Assembly: GCA_030686995.1 (NCBI GenBank)
Contig: CM060695.1
Location: forward strand, 97,182,871 to 97,246,870
Reading direction: 5' to 3'
DNA from: Artemisia argyi
Taxonomy: Eukaryota > Streptophyta > Magnoliopsida > Asterales > Asteraceae
Length of the DNA stretch: 64,000 nt
This document shows positions 43,441 through 54,796 of the stretch, one piece after another (position 1 is the first letter of the stretch; every line of letters begins with the position of its first letter). A model generated the notes under the pieces. The model was not told the origin of the DNA. It saw nothing but the letters and a program-made list of their open reading frames with translations, and made no database searches. The position numbers and the translations under genes were made by a program.

Positions 43441-46400
43441 ACAATTTAGCCATAGTAGCCGTTGGTTCTCTTTTACACACGGGTAGATAATAGGAACTTG
43501 GCAAATGGGCGGGTGGGTAAAAATGGTACGGAAACTGACCTGTCCATAGTTTACTAATTTTGTTATCAACAATTAGTGTGTTTGTGGTAAATATGATTAC
43601 CAAACTAGGTGGTTTTTATCCATTTGACCTACCTAACACATTGACATGTTTTATTTTCAACTACACTTTTTTCCGCATTTGACTCGTTAAAGATAAAAAT
43701 AACCCCAATCAGCACATTAATAAGAAAATGGGTTCAAATTTCCACCTCCGGATTTCCCAATATTCATGGTTTTTTTGTCACTAAAACCCAAGTACATTTA
43801 AATACAAGATGCACCAGTAGTTATTGTAGAGGCCGAAGGACTGACCTGCCCAAATATATTGGGTTTCCAAGGAAGATTTTTGACAAAAAAGCTGTTGCAG
43901 CAGGTTGCAATGGATTGTAAAGTGCAACTAAAGCAGGTCCCAGGATCTTGTTGGACCATGTCATAAGTCCATAGTTAAATGCTGATGTGATGGTTCCCTG
44001 AAACAAACCAAAAGGATGCATAAATCATATATCCGCCTGAGCACAATCACAGGGTTGAGAGGCAATAGGCAATGTGCAAGAAACTAAGAACAAGTTATAT
44101 TGATGCAAACACTCGAGACCAAATAGGTATCAGCTGTACGGTTATGGTTAGCAAAAGCCTTATCATAATACCCAAGGCCTTTGGTCTAGACCTCTAGTGG
44201 TATGTGTGTTGACCACCAACCTAGAGGTTGTGGGTTCAAGCCTCGCTGGAGGCATTTGTGAGATAGGTAGTATAGGGTGTGAAAAAAATTTGCAGTTCGG
44301 AAGGAAAAAAAAAAAAAAAAATAGTTTATCATAATCCTATTTCCATATTAAGCTAGCTGTCTTTTATTGATGGTCATTGCAATATATATCCTGATTAATC
44401 TAATTAAGTGAGTGTTGTTCCATTTGTGGTTGTAAGAAGTATCAAGTTATATTATATAGCCTATACCACGAGTGTTAGGATCAATAATCACACACCAACA
44501 CGCTACTTTCTCAGGGGAAAACATGAAATCAGAGCATAGTACATATCTTTTCATAGGCACAACACAACATATTAAAGGTGGCTATTAAATGATAAAAAAT
44601 CAAATTAGCTTGTAAGGCTCAAATGGGTAGAGACTAGAGAGTCACCCAAAATGTATTTTTAAAGCATAAAACCTCCTATATATCATTTTATTCATTAACT
44701 GAGACTATTAATGAACTAATATAGGTTTTGTAATCATAATTGACAAACTAATTATTTATCTTAATGAAAACCCAGTTTTTTGGAAACGAAACGGGTCGAC
44801 CCAACCCAACCCCTTTCAACCCCAACCTGTTTTAACCCGCTATCCAACTCGACTGACCTGCCATTTTTTCAACCTCTGCAAAGTATCAGACTTTGCACCA
44901 TTAACAATTTTATTAGCACAGTTAGCATGCCAGAAGTATATCATATCAAAAATATTTGGCTAATAAGGAAAGACATGTTTCTAGCTGAGAATTTGCATCC
45001 AATACAATGGTATAAGAGAAGATGCTTACAGCATAAAGCACTGCCCAAACATCAGAACGTGTCAAACTCCAGTTTGTCAACTCATTGTTTGTCAACACTG
45101 CTGTCGCTACCATAAAAAGAACACCAAAAAGATACGAATATGCTGTAACAGATAGGTTTGCAGGATACTTGGCCAACAATGGAGCCTGCATTGATTTCAA
45201 AGCAAAAACTCAGACTTCAAAGCATTTAAAAGTAGAGTCTAATAAGACAAGAATGTAAAAATAGAACCCAGATCCAAGATTCACCAATAATAAGCATATC
45301 ACAATCACCTATAGATAATTGTATTTTGTGGTATAACAAGTTTATACATACTTCAAAGAGATTCTAGAAGGCAACAAAATAGTAAATGACATACGTACTT
45401 GTATGTTGTGAAAATGGCCATAAAAGGGAGCGGGTGTTTTATCTATATTATGAAAGTTTTGAGCCTCTAACCTAGTTAATAGAGACGGCAAGGTGGGCCA
45501 GTAGCTTGTTCTAATGGTTAGCTAACTCATTTCTAAAACCTGCCAAATATCTTATTGAAGAACCATCTCTTGACACTGTCGAATATGATGAATGCAATAG
45601 CGCATTTATCCGTAATTGGTAAGAGGTTGCTAACATATAAATGATATTTTTTTCATGTATTCAAATATATGATTGTGTACCTGAATAGTTAAAAACGCTG
45701 CAAAGCAAATGCAGTTCCCTAATAGGCATAGAACACCAAGGTGCCAACTATCAATTCCAACGGTGGCAAAACTTGTGAACATCCATCCAAGAGCCTCAGG
45801 TTGAACCCCAGCAACTGCTTCGTTATGTTGCATAGGTACATGGTCTACATATCCTAGAAGAGCTGGTCCTTTGAATAGTACCAATATAATGGCACCAGAA
45901 ATGCAAACAAGGGCACCTCCAACCTTGGCCTGACCTTCAGTCCTGAGCACATTCACTGTTTCTACACTGCACGTACATCAGGTCAAATGATATTAACATA
46001 TTCTTGTAATAAGTTAGGAAAACTGTCATACATGTAAGTATGCAATTACACGCATACATGGATAAGCATACACGTTTTTATGTATGTATGTATGCATGCA
46101 TGCATAAATGTGAAAACAGGAACTAAAGGTCGAAAGGCGCACCCCAGTATCGTCGCAAGTATAAATGTGAAGACAGGAATAGCAGGTTGAAAGGCTGCAG
46201 CATAAGTTGGATTTGTGTAGCCAAGACCAACAAGAAACAAAAGTTGGTTCCCAAATATCCTATATAAGGTCAAGGACAATCAAAGAAATTAGTAAGTGAA
46301 ATAAAGAGACATAGCTGAAACCAAGCACAAATGCTACAAGTCTGTAGTTTTTTTGTTATATATTTGCATGATAACTAGGTTTAGTTACTTTAACCCATTT

Positions 46401-47849
46401 GAGCCATAATTTTAAATGTTTGAGTAGGAAAGGGTTAATGAAGGGAGTTAATGTGTCAAATGGGTTTATTACTTTTAAATTTTAATGGAATGTTTTACCA
46501 TAGATCAAACAGGTCTTAATTATCACCCAAACAACCCAGCCAACTAATTACTGTTTCATTGAATGGCAATAGGTGGTTATAAACTTACCCAGTTAATCCA
46601 AGAAAAAAGAAAGTCAGGAGAAAGTGTCTGGTCATAGCAGGCCTGCTTCCCCTGCAAACAACACAAATTAAATCAACTTAAGTTTGATCACATCTCCAAG
46701 ATGGCACAAGTGGCTTCTGCAGGTCAAAGAGGATAAAAAGGATATCCGTGAATACAGATATTGTTTAAGTGCACCAGTTAACAGATCTGAATTTTACGAG
46801 GATAAACAATACAGAGACCAGAATCACTATATCCACATACTAGAAATTCAGAAATTAACAAGAATATAAATGCAGAATGTGATGTTAAGCCAGCCCAAAT
46901 CAATTTTAGAATATTTCTCTTACATGGATGCTAAATCTGAATAAATTAAGAATAAATCAAATCTAGGAATCAGAAAAAGAGTGGGACTTACCCAACCCCA
47001 TTAACTATAACAATAAGTCTTCAAAAAGGAGCAAAATCACCAATTAAAGATCCAAGCATATTACGTACTTAACTCAATTATTTAATATAGAATGATGATA
47101 ATAACACAAATTCTGAGAATTTAGTAAAACCAGAAATCATGGTTCCGAGCAGATTATATAGCTCCCATATTCTATCTACAACAATAAAACATTTTTGGCA
47201 TGGTGTCAACTTAAGTATTTTAGTTAAAACAACCTACACCCTACCAGATCTTTTAATCTCCTCGAAACACATTCCCTACAACATTACATTCACATTTCTT
47301 CAGATAACTCACTTGAGGAACTGATACATTACATTCCTAGCCATTCAAAGCTCGTATTCGGGGAAAATCGAGCATTTTTTGGCTATGATGTACCCGGCTT
47401 AACCGGTATTCCCGTGGCCATTCTAGTCTCTTGTTAGACCTTCAGGCCGCCTTACAAGTAGGCCACACCCTTGGAGATGGTTATTTAAAGTTGTTATTCG
47501 TAACCATTTGTTTTACTAGCAAATAATCAGATACAAGTAATCTTAAACACTTTCAAACGCAATAAAGTGATAAACAGTCTTAATATCTCTTATATAACAA
47601 CATATGATAATCATGTATATTAAATCAATAGTCTAACTAAGAAAGAGTGACAACTAACATATCGCGAAAATAAGCAACGGGAGCTAGGATAGACAACGCA
47701 ATCAAATCACGATAAACGGCAAAAACAGTCTCATTAACTCCACCATTCAAAGCAACTTTAGTAATCACATGATAACCGCCAGTAAACATCTGTACTAAGA
47801 CCATGGCAGCATGTGCCTTCCACGCGTCACCACTATCGTCTAACACCAT
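42353..47849 (-). CDS. WAT1-related / nodulin-21-like (EamA) transporter, 7 exons, 377 aa
   Basis: Minus-strand exons: 47659-47849, 46589-46651, 46143-46259, 45681-45966, 45030-45185, 43846-43997 and 42353-42521. All introns are GT-AG and phases match, giving 378 codons with the stop. The protein has the plant drug/metabolite exporter fold of about ten membrane helices in two EamA halves. Exon 1 carries [20 protein letters not shown] and [17 protein letters not shown]. Exons 2-3 carry FFFLGLTG, then [32 protein letters not shown]. Exon 6 carries [21 protein letters not shown], and exon 7 [15 protein letters not shown] before a polar tail. It most resembles the Arabidopsis At3g45870 branch of this family, whose members move auxin or other small organic compounds across the plasma membrane or tonoplast. 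The substrate cannot be read from sequence. An alternative exon 1 lies at 48697-48875. Confidence 0.93.
42989..43438. repeat. 117-bp duplication with two poly-C tracts in transporter intron 6
   Basis: Copies at 42989-43105 and 43258-43374, offset 269 bp, with no difference seen. Each is followed within ~65-120 bp by 'gaggatattggaggcgtt' and a C-run: 15 C at 43225-43239 and 35 C at 43404-43438. A (CA)n plus A-run lies at about 43160-43188. The overlapping frames on both strands here are by-products of the repeat. Confidence 0.85.
44170..44325 (+). mobile_element. SINE retrotransposon in transporter intron 5
   Basis: About 156 bp starting ACCCAAGGCC with a tRNA-like promoter. A good box B, GGTTCAAGCCTC, is preceded by a box-A-like GTCTAGACCTCTAGTGG and ends in an A-run (44304-44321). 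A 10-bp target duplication TTATCATAAT flanks it (44160-44169 and 44326-44335). RNA polymerase III promoter, A-tail and target duplication together identify a SINE. It lies antisense to the host gene. Confidence 0.85.
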
Positions 47850-48696
47850 CCTTACCTAACACGGTCTATACACAGACACGCCAAATGATAAAATCAGTTG
47901 GTGTGTACTTGAGATTTATTTATCAACTTGGTCCGCATATCCTATTAAATTGACTAATGAATTATGCATTATAATCGTATTAATTAGAGGGGACAATTTT
48001 TTGTGGATAGAAATGAAGGAAGTCTATGAACTCTGGATTTTCCAGAGGGGACCAATCAGTCTCAATATCTCTGATAGAGGTGGGTCAAGTCGGGTCTAAA
48101 CAGGTCCGGGTCTATCCAGAAACATTCTAAATGGGTTGTGTTGGGTCCCGATCTAGATGGTTTTCGTCAGGTTAACAAGCCTATTTTCAATTTTATTTTA
48201 TATTTTTGAGTAAAACTAGAACGGTACCCGCGCAATCTGTGACTATATTTTGCGTTATTCGGTTACAAATTTAGTTGTCTTTATGCTTTATAAGTAGAGA
48301 TGGTTAAGCCAAATAATTTTAGTTTGAACAACCAACATGCTTCCTAACCAATTAATTTTGAAATCCTTCCATAATAAGCAAGTAAAAGTAATTTTAAGCC
48401 TTTCTAATTATAGAATAGTCCCAAATGCATTATATAGTAGTATAGATATAGATATGGAAAAAGCTAAAGAAAAAAGGGGAAAAAAAAAAGTAAAACTTTT
48501 ATTTGATCCGCTTAGACCAAGTGGGTAATTCCATAATTGTTAGTATATAGTTGCAATCTCTATGAAATAACCAATTAGAGCCGTATTTAGCCAACAAGAC
48601 TCATGCCAAACCAAATTGTAAAGAAGGTATAAAAATGAAATGGCAGCACCTTGTTATTGATTGAAATAAAAGAAAAGAGATAAAAGAAGAAATTAC
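47850..48696. other. Upstream region of the transporter, between the two exon-1 copies
   Basis: Holds the promoter of the proximal exon 1. 48070-48180 contains GGTCGGGTCTAAAC-type low-complexity repeats. No further exon was found. Confidence 0.45.
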
Positions 48697-48875
48697 TTAT
48701 CGCGAAAATAGGCAACGGGAGCAAGGATAGAAAGGGCAAGCAAATCACGATAAACACAAAAAACAATCTCATTAACACCGCCATTCAAGGCTACTTTGGT
48801 AATCACATGATATCCTCCGTTAAACATCTGTACTAACGCCATCGCCGCGTGTGCCTTCCATGCCTCACCACCCAT
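48697..48875 (-). pseudogene. Second, diverged exon 1 of the transporter
   Basis: 179 nt encoding [18 protein letters not shown]...VAYFRD plus two bases, ending at a donor AA|GTAATT. Length and phase fit the exon 2 acceptor at 46652-46653. It differs from the proximal exon 1 at several residues (for example FNGG for [15 protein letters not shown] for [11 protein letters not shown]) and arguably looks closer to the family norm. No matching exons 2-7 lie nearby. It may be a working alternative first exon or the relic of a deleted tandem paralogue. The ATG at 48875 is chosen because it is the first in frame before AWKAHAA. Confidence 0.75.
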
Positions 48876-48982
48876 CCTTACAGACACACCAACCCACCCA
48901 CCTACTGGATTTATTATGTTTATACGGAGTATTTATTTTCTTCAAGATGATTCGAATATACTTTTTGGAAAATGACTCATGT

Positions 48983-49015
<33 letters not shown>

Positions 49016-49224
49016 CTTATTATGAGTGAGAGTTGATTAATACAACAAGACGTGAGTAAGGAGGATTAGATTTAGAGGATATCATTTTGTATTTTGTTTG
49101 TTTGTTTATGCCAACTAGAACAAGACAGACCGGACCAGTTTTGGATGTTTATGACAATTTCAGTAATAACACATGATTGTCAAATGCATATCTATCTTTC
49201 TCTTTTATCACAAACAAATACGAC

Positions 49225-49292
<68 letters not shown>

Positions 49293-50689
49293 TAAAGGTC
49301 ACCTTCGCGGACAGCGAAGGCCCCATCGCCACCCCGCCAGACTATGTTGTCTTAACCGGGTCCACGCTGATCTCAGGTGGTAACGGGTTTCCCCCGAAAA
49401 CCGTACTGCCTCCACACAAGTTTACCTTGCTGGAGAAACAGCCGGATGAAAACCGGGTCATGCTCAAGATTCAAACCCCCGCAACATGTGGCCGTATTTA
49501 GTAACAAAAGGATGAATTCATGTTACTTACTTTTTTTCCGCAATAATCAATTTATTTACTTAAATAAACTTTAATATTACTTCTCATTTTAAATGGAACA
49601 TGAGTATCTCTTAATCCGATGATTAATGTCAACTCAGCCAATAATAATTGCAGTTATTTTTTCTAAACACTAAAATGTCACTTAAAATGTAACTTAGTAC
49701 TTTTCCACACTTATACAACCTATCTCACAAATGCCTTTAGCGAAGCTTGAACACACAACTTTTAGATTTAATTGGCAACTCACATACCATCAGATCAGAT
49801 GTCTTGAGTAAAATGTAACTTAGTTATTGATAAACAAAAAAGAAAATTTCATTTTTCTAAACATGCAACTTGGTTATATATTAAAATGTAACATAGTTTT
49901 TTTCTTAAAACACCAAATTGACAAAGAAAACAAACCTTTAGAACTTAAATGTAAATATAAACAAACACCCCCAACGATCACAAAGGCTAGTTGTTTATGT
50001 ACAAACCATTTGGTCACTTGGCCGACCGAATCTTCATTATTTTGGGTGAAGAACGCGTTCGATGGCACATTCATAGTGATGGGGATGGGGACGCGTCTCC
50101 ATGGCCAACCGACCGAAGGTCGACATGCCATTACACTTGTCTAAGAGCTAATGGTGCACCTCGTTGGAAGGCCTTGTGCCATCCCATAACGCTAGCATTA
50201 CACTCCTCTTCGTGCTATAAGGGTTGGCGTCGTCCAAGCCAGGCACGCCATACATTTTTTCTTTCCTTTTTTTGTGTTGTATTTGTGTTTTATTGGGTTA
50301 TGTGTAGGTCAGTGATGTCCTGTGAAGCCAACTTTTGGAGGGAGGGTGTTTTTGGTTTAAGTTATAGGTTTCGAGTTATAGGTATAAAATGTTGCAATGA
50401 CTGCACATTTTGCTATAACACGAAACGGATAACTTGTGAGCACCTGGTGCTCTAAGGGAGTGTAGGTAGTTTTCGAGTTTTAACTTTATCGTTTAATTAA
50501 TTTTTTTTACAACTTCTCTTATTTTTATAAACTTTGTCTAATTTTTATTATTGCCCACGTAACATTTTCTCTCTCTTTTTTTTTAATAATTTCGATATGC
50601 GATCGTAAGTGTTGATTTTATATTGTGTGCCACAAGTTGCGTTCAATTTCCCGCTGATTGTCTTTTGATTTTTTTTTTATGGTATTAGT
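48876..50689. other. Intergenic region with simple repeats and a G+C-rich island
   Basis: T-run at about 48988-49015 and (TA)n at 49227-49289, directly followed by the G+C-rich block at 49295-49501 (see next entry). A second moderately G+C-rich block is at 50020-50250. Neither matches a gene that I recognise. The rest is A+T-rich and empty. Confidence 0.45.
49295..49501 (+). other. G+C-rich block with an open frame, unrecognised
   Basis: An abrupt compositional change after the (TA)n tract. The frame reads VTFADSEGPIATPPDYVVL, then KTVLPPHKFTLLEKQPDENRVMLKI, to a TAG at 49499-49501. The product looks protein-like but I know no family for it. The frame's upstream part is only the TA repeat. 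It could be a captured exon or part of an unlisted transposon. Confidence 0.3.
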
Positions 50690-51783
50690 TGATTTTTGGC
50701 TATGTGTTTGTGTTTGTTTAAGCTTTCTAATATATTTTGGAGTCTGATATGTGGTTATGCATGATGGTTTTATACACTTGGTATAATTTTTGGTCGTAAG
50801 TGCTTTTTGATATCTTTTAAAGCCTGATATGTGGTCGTAATTGTTGATTTTATATGATGTGTATAAGTTGTGGTCCTAAGTTCTGATTTCTTGAGTGCTA
50901 CAAGCTAATTTTTGGCTGCACAAAATAAGTGCTTTCTGATATAATTGAAAGTCTGGTATGCGGTCATAAGTGCTGATTTATATACGCTATGTATAACTTA
51001 TGGTCATAATTGCTGATTAGATAAGTGTTGTTAATTTAAAAAAAGAAACTAAATTTTCTTTTTAGAATCTAGATCGTCATTGTATAAAGTGGGTTTGAAA
51101 AGACAATTCACAAATCTTATCATCTTTTGCGTTTAATGTCCTTCAATGTAGTTTTTCGATCGACTTTAGAGTTCAAAAGCTCATTAGGGATTTTTCTTAT
51201 ATCTGAATTTATATTTTTGGCTTGCCTTATCGTGGGAATTGGATTTTCTGGATGTATATTTCTATTTGTTTAAGCTTGCTAACATTTTTTAGAATATGAT
51301 GTGTGGTCGTGAGTGCTAATTATATATACTTTGTATAATATGTGGTCGCAAATGCTTTTAGATATTCTTTAAATTTTGATATGTTGCCGTAAATGCTAAT
51401 TTTATACGCTGTGTATAAGTTGTGGTCATAACTGATAATTTCTTAAGTGTAATAGGCTATTTTTTCGCTGCTGAAAATAAGTGCTTCTTGATATTTTTTA
51501 AAGTCTGATATGTGGTCAGAAATGTTAATTTTATGCGTTGTGTATAAGTTGTGGTCATAACTGCTGATTTCATAACTACTACTAATTAAAAAAAAAAAGG
51601 AAATCGATTTTTTGCTTTCGAATCCGGTGTGTTTACGATAGTTTTTTTCGATATGGGGACGATGTGTCGTTATATAAAGTGAGTTTGCAAAGACAATATA
51701 CAAATCTTATCATCTTTTGTGGTTGGTGTCCTTCAATGTAGCTTTTCGTTCTTCTTTAGAGTTCCAAAGCTCATTAAGGATAT
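50690..51783. repeat. Diverged ~590-bp tandem repeat
   Basis: Two units (about 50690-51190 and 51240-51783) end with the same ~80-bp block, starting CAAATCTTATCATCTTTTG at 51111 and 51701. Each contains smaller repeats of 'tgatatgtggtcgtaagtgctgatttta' and 'gtataagttgtggtcataa', so there is a ~90-bp subrepeat inside the larger period. Non-coding. Confidence 0.75.
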
Positions 51784-52510
51784 TGTTAGTGCAAAAATGT
51801 AGCTGGGTTAAGATAGGGCTTAGTCCCTGACATGCCGACCAAAATGGATCGCCCGCTTCGTAGCTTATGCACTAATCCAAGTAATAGATTGAATCCATGC
51901 ACAAGTAAGAGTAAACCGTTAGCCTTATCGTGGGGACGAACCCCACGATTAAGCTCCGGCGTGAGAGTAAGTACTCATGTTGTCAGAGAAATATATGTGT
52001 GTTGGGATGAGACCCCACGATTAAGCTTCGGCGTGAGAGTAAGTACTCATGTTGTCAGAGAAATATATGTGTGTTGGGATGAGTGAGAAAGTAATACCTC
52101 AAAAGTGCGAATTGAGGTTTTCTTTTATAGGCAGTGGAAATATTAGGGTTTCCTAATATTTTGCATATTGTTGTAGTGGCCGAGGTGGGACCCTTTTCGG
52201 GCAAGGGTCCGCAACAAAATCGATGTTTGCGGACGTGGATGGTTTTCCGGACCGGTGGCCGGTCCGCGAGTGTACTTCGGAAGTGCCGCTCGTATATGTC
52301 ATTTGTTTGTCCGGATTGTGCCATGCTTGTGGCATAATCTTTAGCTATGTCCGGTTTTATTGGCTTGTTGGACCGGAGTCCTGTTTGCTCATAGGGCCGG
52401 GGCCCATTTTGCTTGTAGGGCGGGAGCCCAATTTGTTTGTAGCGCCGGAGTCCAGTTCATTCGAGATAGTCCAAGCCCAGTAAGCCTGCTATCCGTACTA
52501 TACGTCATCA
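51784..52510 (-). repeat. 3' LTR of a Tat-like Gypsy element (minus orientation)
   Basis: 727 bp with TGTTAGTGC and CGTCATCA ends on the plus strand. A minus-strand TATA box CTATAAAAGA is at 52121-52130, and a minus-strand purine run (AGATTGGGGGGGGGGGGG) directly abuts at 52511-52528, so the LTR reads leftwards and is a 3' LTR. A 72-bp internal duplication covers 51941-52012 and 52013-52084. Family assignment rests on the neighbouring antisense ORF. Confidence 0.65.
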
Positions 52511-52528
52511 AGTCCCCCCCCCCCCAAT
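52511..52528 (-). other. Polypurine tract of the Tat-like element
   Basis: A C-run on the plus strand (G-run on the minus) immediately next to the LTR border, in the position of a polypurine tract. Confidence 0.55.
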
Positions 52529-52947
52529 CTAGGGTGTTCATTGCACGTGTTTTTTGTTTAGCGTATGGTGAATGCTTCTAGACTATCATGTCCTCCGCTC
52601 CGCTTCTAAGCTCATGGTCTTTTCACGGCCCGTCTTTTAAGTCAAGGGTTGGGATCATAGGAGGGACGCGATCCATTTTTCGTGTCTGAGGGAGCGGGTG
52701 CTTGCTTTATTAGCTGTCACCCTTATCCTTTACTTTTGATCGCAGCCGTTGATTTGGGCAGTTCTTGGCACGCGTCGTGCATTTGGGAATACCGTGGGTA
52801 TAAATGCCTAGGTCGATGTGTTATGTATTTTTTCCCTTCTCATTCTTTTTTTCCCATTTCATATATAGGATTCTTTCGATTCTTTACATTCCGTTTCCTT
52901 GCCCTCTTTTTTATCCCGTACGTTGTTTTCCGATTATTCTTGTCATT

Positions 52948-54796
52948 ATGGCTAAGATCACGGTGATCGAATCTCGTTTGTCATAGAAGCAGCTTGACGA
53001 TTTTTGTCGTCAGTGCCATATTCCACCAATTGTCCGTCCCATTTTACTTGATCCCGGCCAAACGATAAACCAGTATCCGCCAGGGAAGATAGGTCTTTAT
53101 AGTCGGTTTTTTGATTATGCTGACTTCCGCTTACCACTTTCTGTTTTCCTTGTGGATGTGTTGAGGCATTATCAGATTAATATTTCTCAGCTTTCCCTTT
53201 TTGGTACGTGCAAGCTCTCTCACTTGGAAATTCTTTGCCGTGCTCATGGGATTATTCCGACGGTGTCACTTTTCTGCCATCTTTATGTCTATTCTATAAA
53301 TAATGGTTGGTTATTATTTAGCAAGCATAGTGGTGTTACTGGTACTTGTTATGATAGACCCTTGGATTCTGTGAAGGGTTGGAGGGACCGCTTTTTCTAG
53401 GTTGATGCTTTTACATGCCCCGTTGTCTTCCCTTAGCATGTGGCCGATAGCGTTGTTGCGGATTTTGTTCCTGATTCCAGTGAGTATAATGAGGAGGATT
53501 ATAACACCCTTGCTAGGAGTCCTGCTCCTTTTCGTAGGAACCCAGAGGTTTTCCTTTGCTGGGTCGTCTTGAGCCGCTACTATCCTTTTAAGGAGGACGA
53601 GTATCCCGTATTCAGTCTCCGTGAAGAAGGTTGGTGTGTTATGCTTCTTTCCTTTTATCGAATTGTTATTGTTGTTTTATATTTTTTTCATGTCCGTGCA
53701 GATATAAGCGCGTACACTTATATTACTCACATCGACCAGAGTGAAGTAAATGTTGAGGCACGGCGGCTGGCGGAAGGTGAGCCCAAGCTCTTGGATGTTA
53801 CTGCCGGTCGTGTGGTCCCTCTTTCTTCGCCTCCGCAGGATCAAGCAGAAGGTGGATTTGAAATTAATGATGATGGAGGTAATGGCTTGGGGCCAAGTGC
53901 CTCAGGTGCGGGCGATGCCGGCACTCGAAGTAGGGATCACGCCGGGAATGCTCCTCCGCAGCCTGTTATTGCCCCTCGTAAGCAGAAGCGGAAAGCGGGA
54001 TCTGGCGCGCCTGCTCCGCCTCTTTTGCCTAAGAGGTTGAGGGCAGACTATGGCCTTTTGAATCGGCCTACTACCTCTGGTAAGTCTATGGCTGCTATTA
54101 AAAGCTTGATGCCTTCTAACTTTCAAGATTTGCAACGTTTGTGTAAATCATCTCCCCATGTGCCTTCTGTATCTTTTGTTTCAGCACGGGAATTGGTACT
54201 CTGCATGATGATTCTACTGGGCCTTATCTTCGTACTGTCCATCCTGCGGAAAGGTTTGTTGTTTCCCTTGACTTTCCGCCTTTTGCAAGCTCTCTTGATT
54301 TTGAGGTTGATACTCTTGCTAGGTCTTCTGCTCTGTCAGCGTCGGTTGCCATCGGAACCAATGTATTTGTCACCCGTCCTTCGTTAAGGAAGAAAGGTAA
54401 AAGAGGTGTTTGTAAACTGTCTTCCCTTCTGTGTGCTTCTTTGTCTGCTGGTGGTTCCAAGTTTTGTTTTGATGATCAAGTAGATTTATCCGGGAGTGAA
54501 TTTCCTTTTGGTAGTATCTGCACTGTTGCTAATGTAGACCGTAATAATTTTGGCATTTCTGGAGTGGAATGTGTCTTGCGGTTCTCGATTGGAAACTGCT
54601 GCGGATTGTCGCGAGAGGGTTGATGGGTTTGCCCCGCCAAGGTTCTTTTCCGAAATTCATAATATGGATGATAAGGAGTTCTTTGATGGGTTCAATTATT
54701 TGACTGTGCGGAGGTGCGACAACGCGCTGAGCGGAATATTATTTTGAAGTGGAGGTTTATGTCTCTTCATGACCACTTGGCCGACCAGTTGAAGGC
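52948..54796 (+). pseudogene. Antisense ORF of the Tat-like element ('putative gypsy-type transposon' domain), broken
   Basis: It starts MAKITVIESRLS. The region PPGKIGLYSRFFDYADFRLP, LSVFLVDVLRHYQINISQL and ILCRAHGIIPTVSLFCHLY matches the pattern of the plant 'putative gypsy type transposon' family (PF04195, from memory). Such ORFs lie antisense next to the 3' LTR in Tat-lineage elements such as maize Grande, exactly as here. TAG stops at 52984-52986, 53398-53400 and 53434-53436 break the frame. A likely 72-nt intron is 53630-53701, followed by a Pro/Gly/Ala-rich region and a nuclear-signal-like RKQKRKAG. A frame change occurs near 54200. The tail is cut off by the Tekay insertion at 54797. 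Confidence 0.7.

Noticed and set aside
43133..43603. 156- and 114-codon frames rich in Gly or Pro
   Set aside because: Produced by the poly-C/poly-G run and the 117-bp duplication within an intron; no independent support.
48876..48887. Start codon upstream of the distal transporter exon
   Set aside because: The frame extends to a GTG at 48887, but no ATG is present there; ATG at 48875 is preferred.
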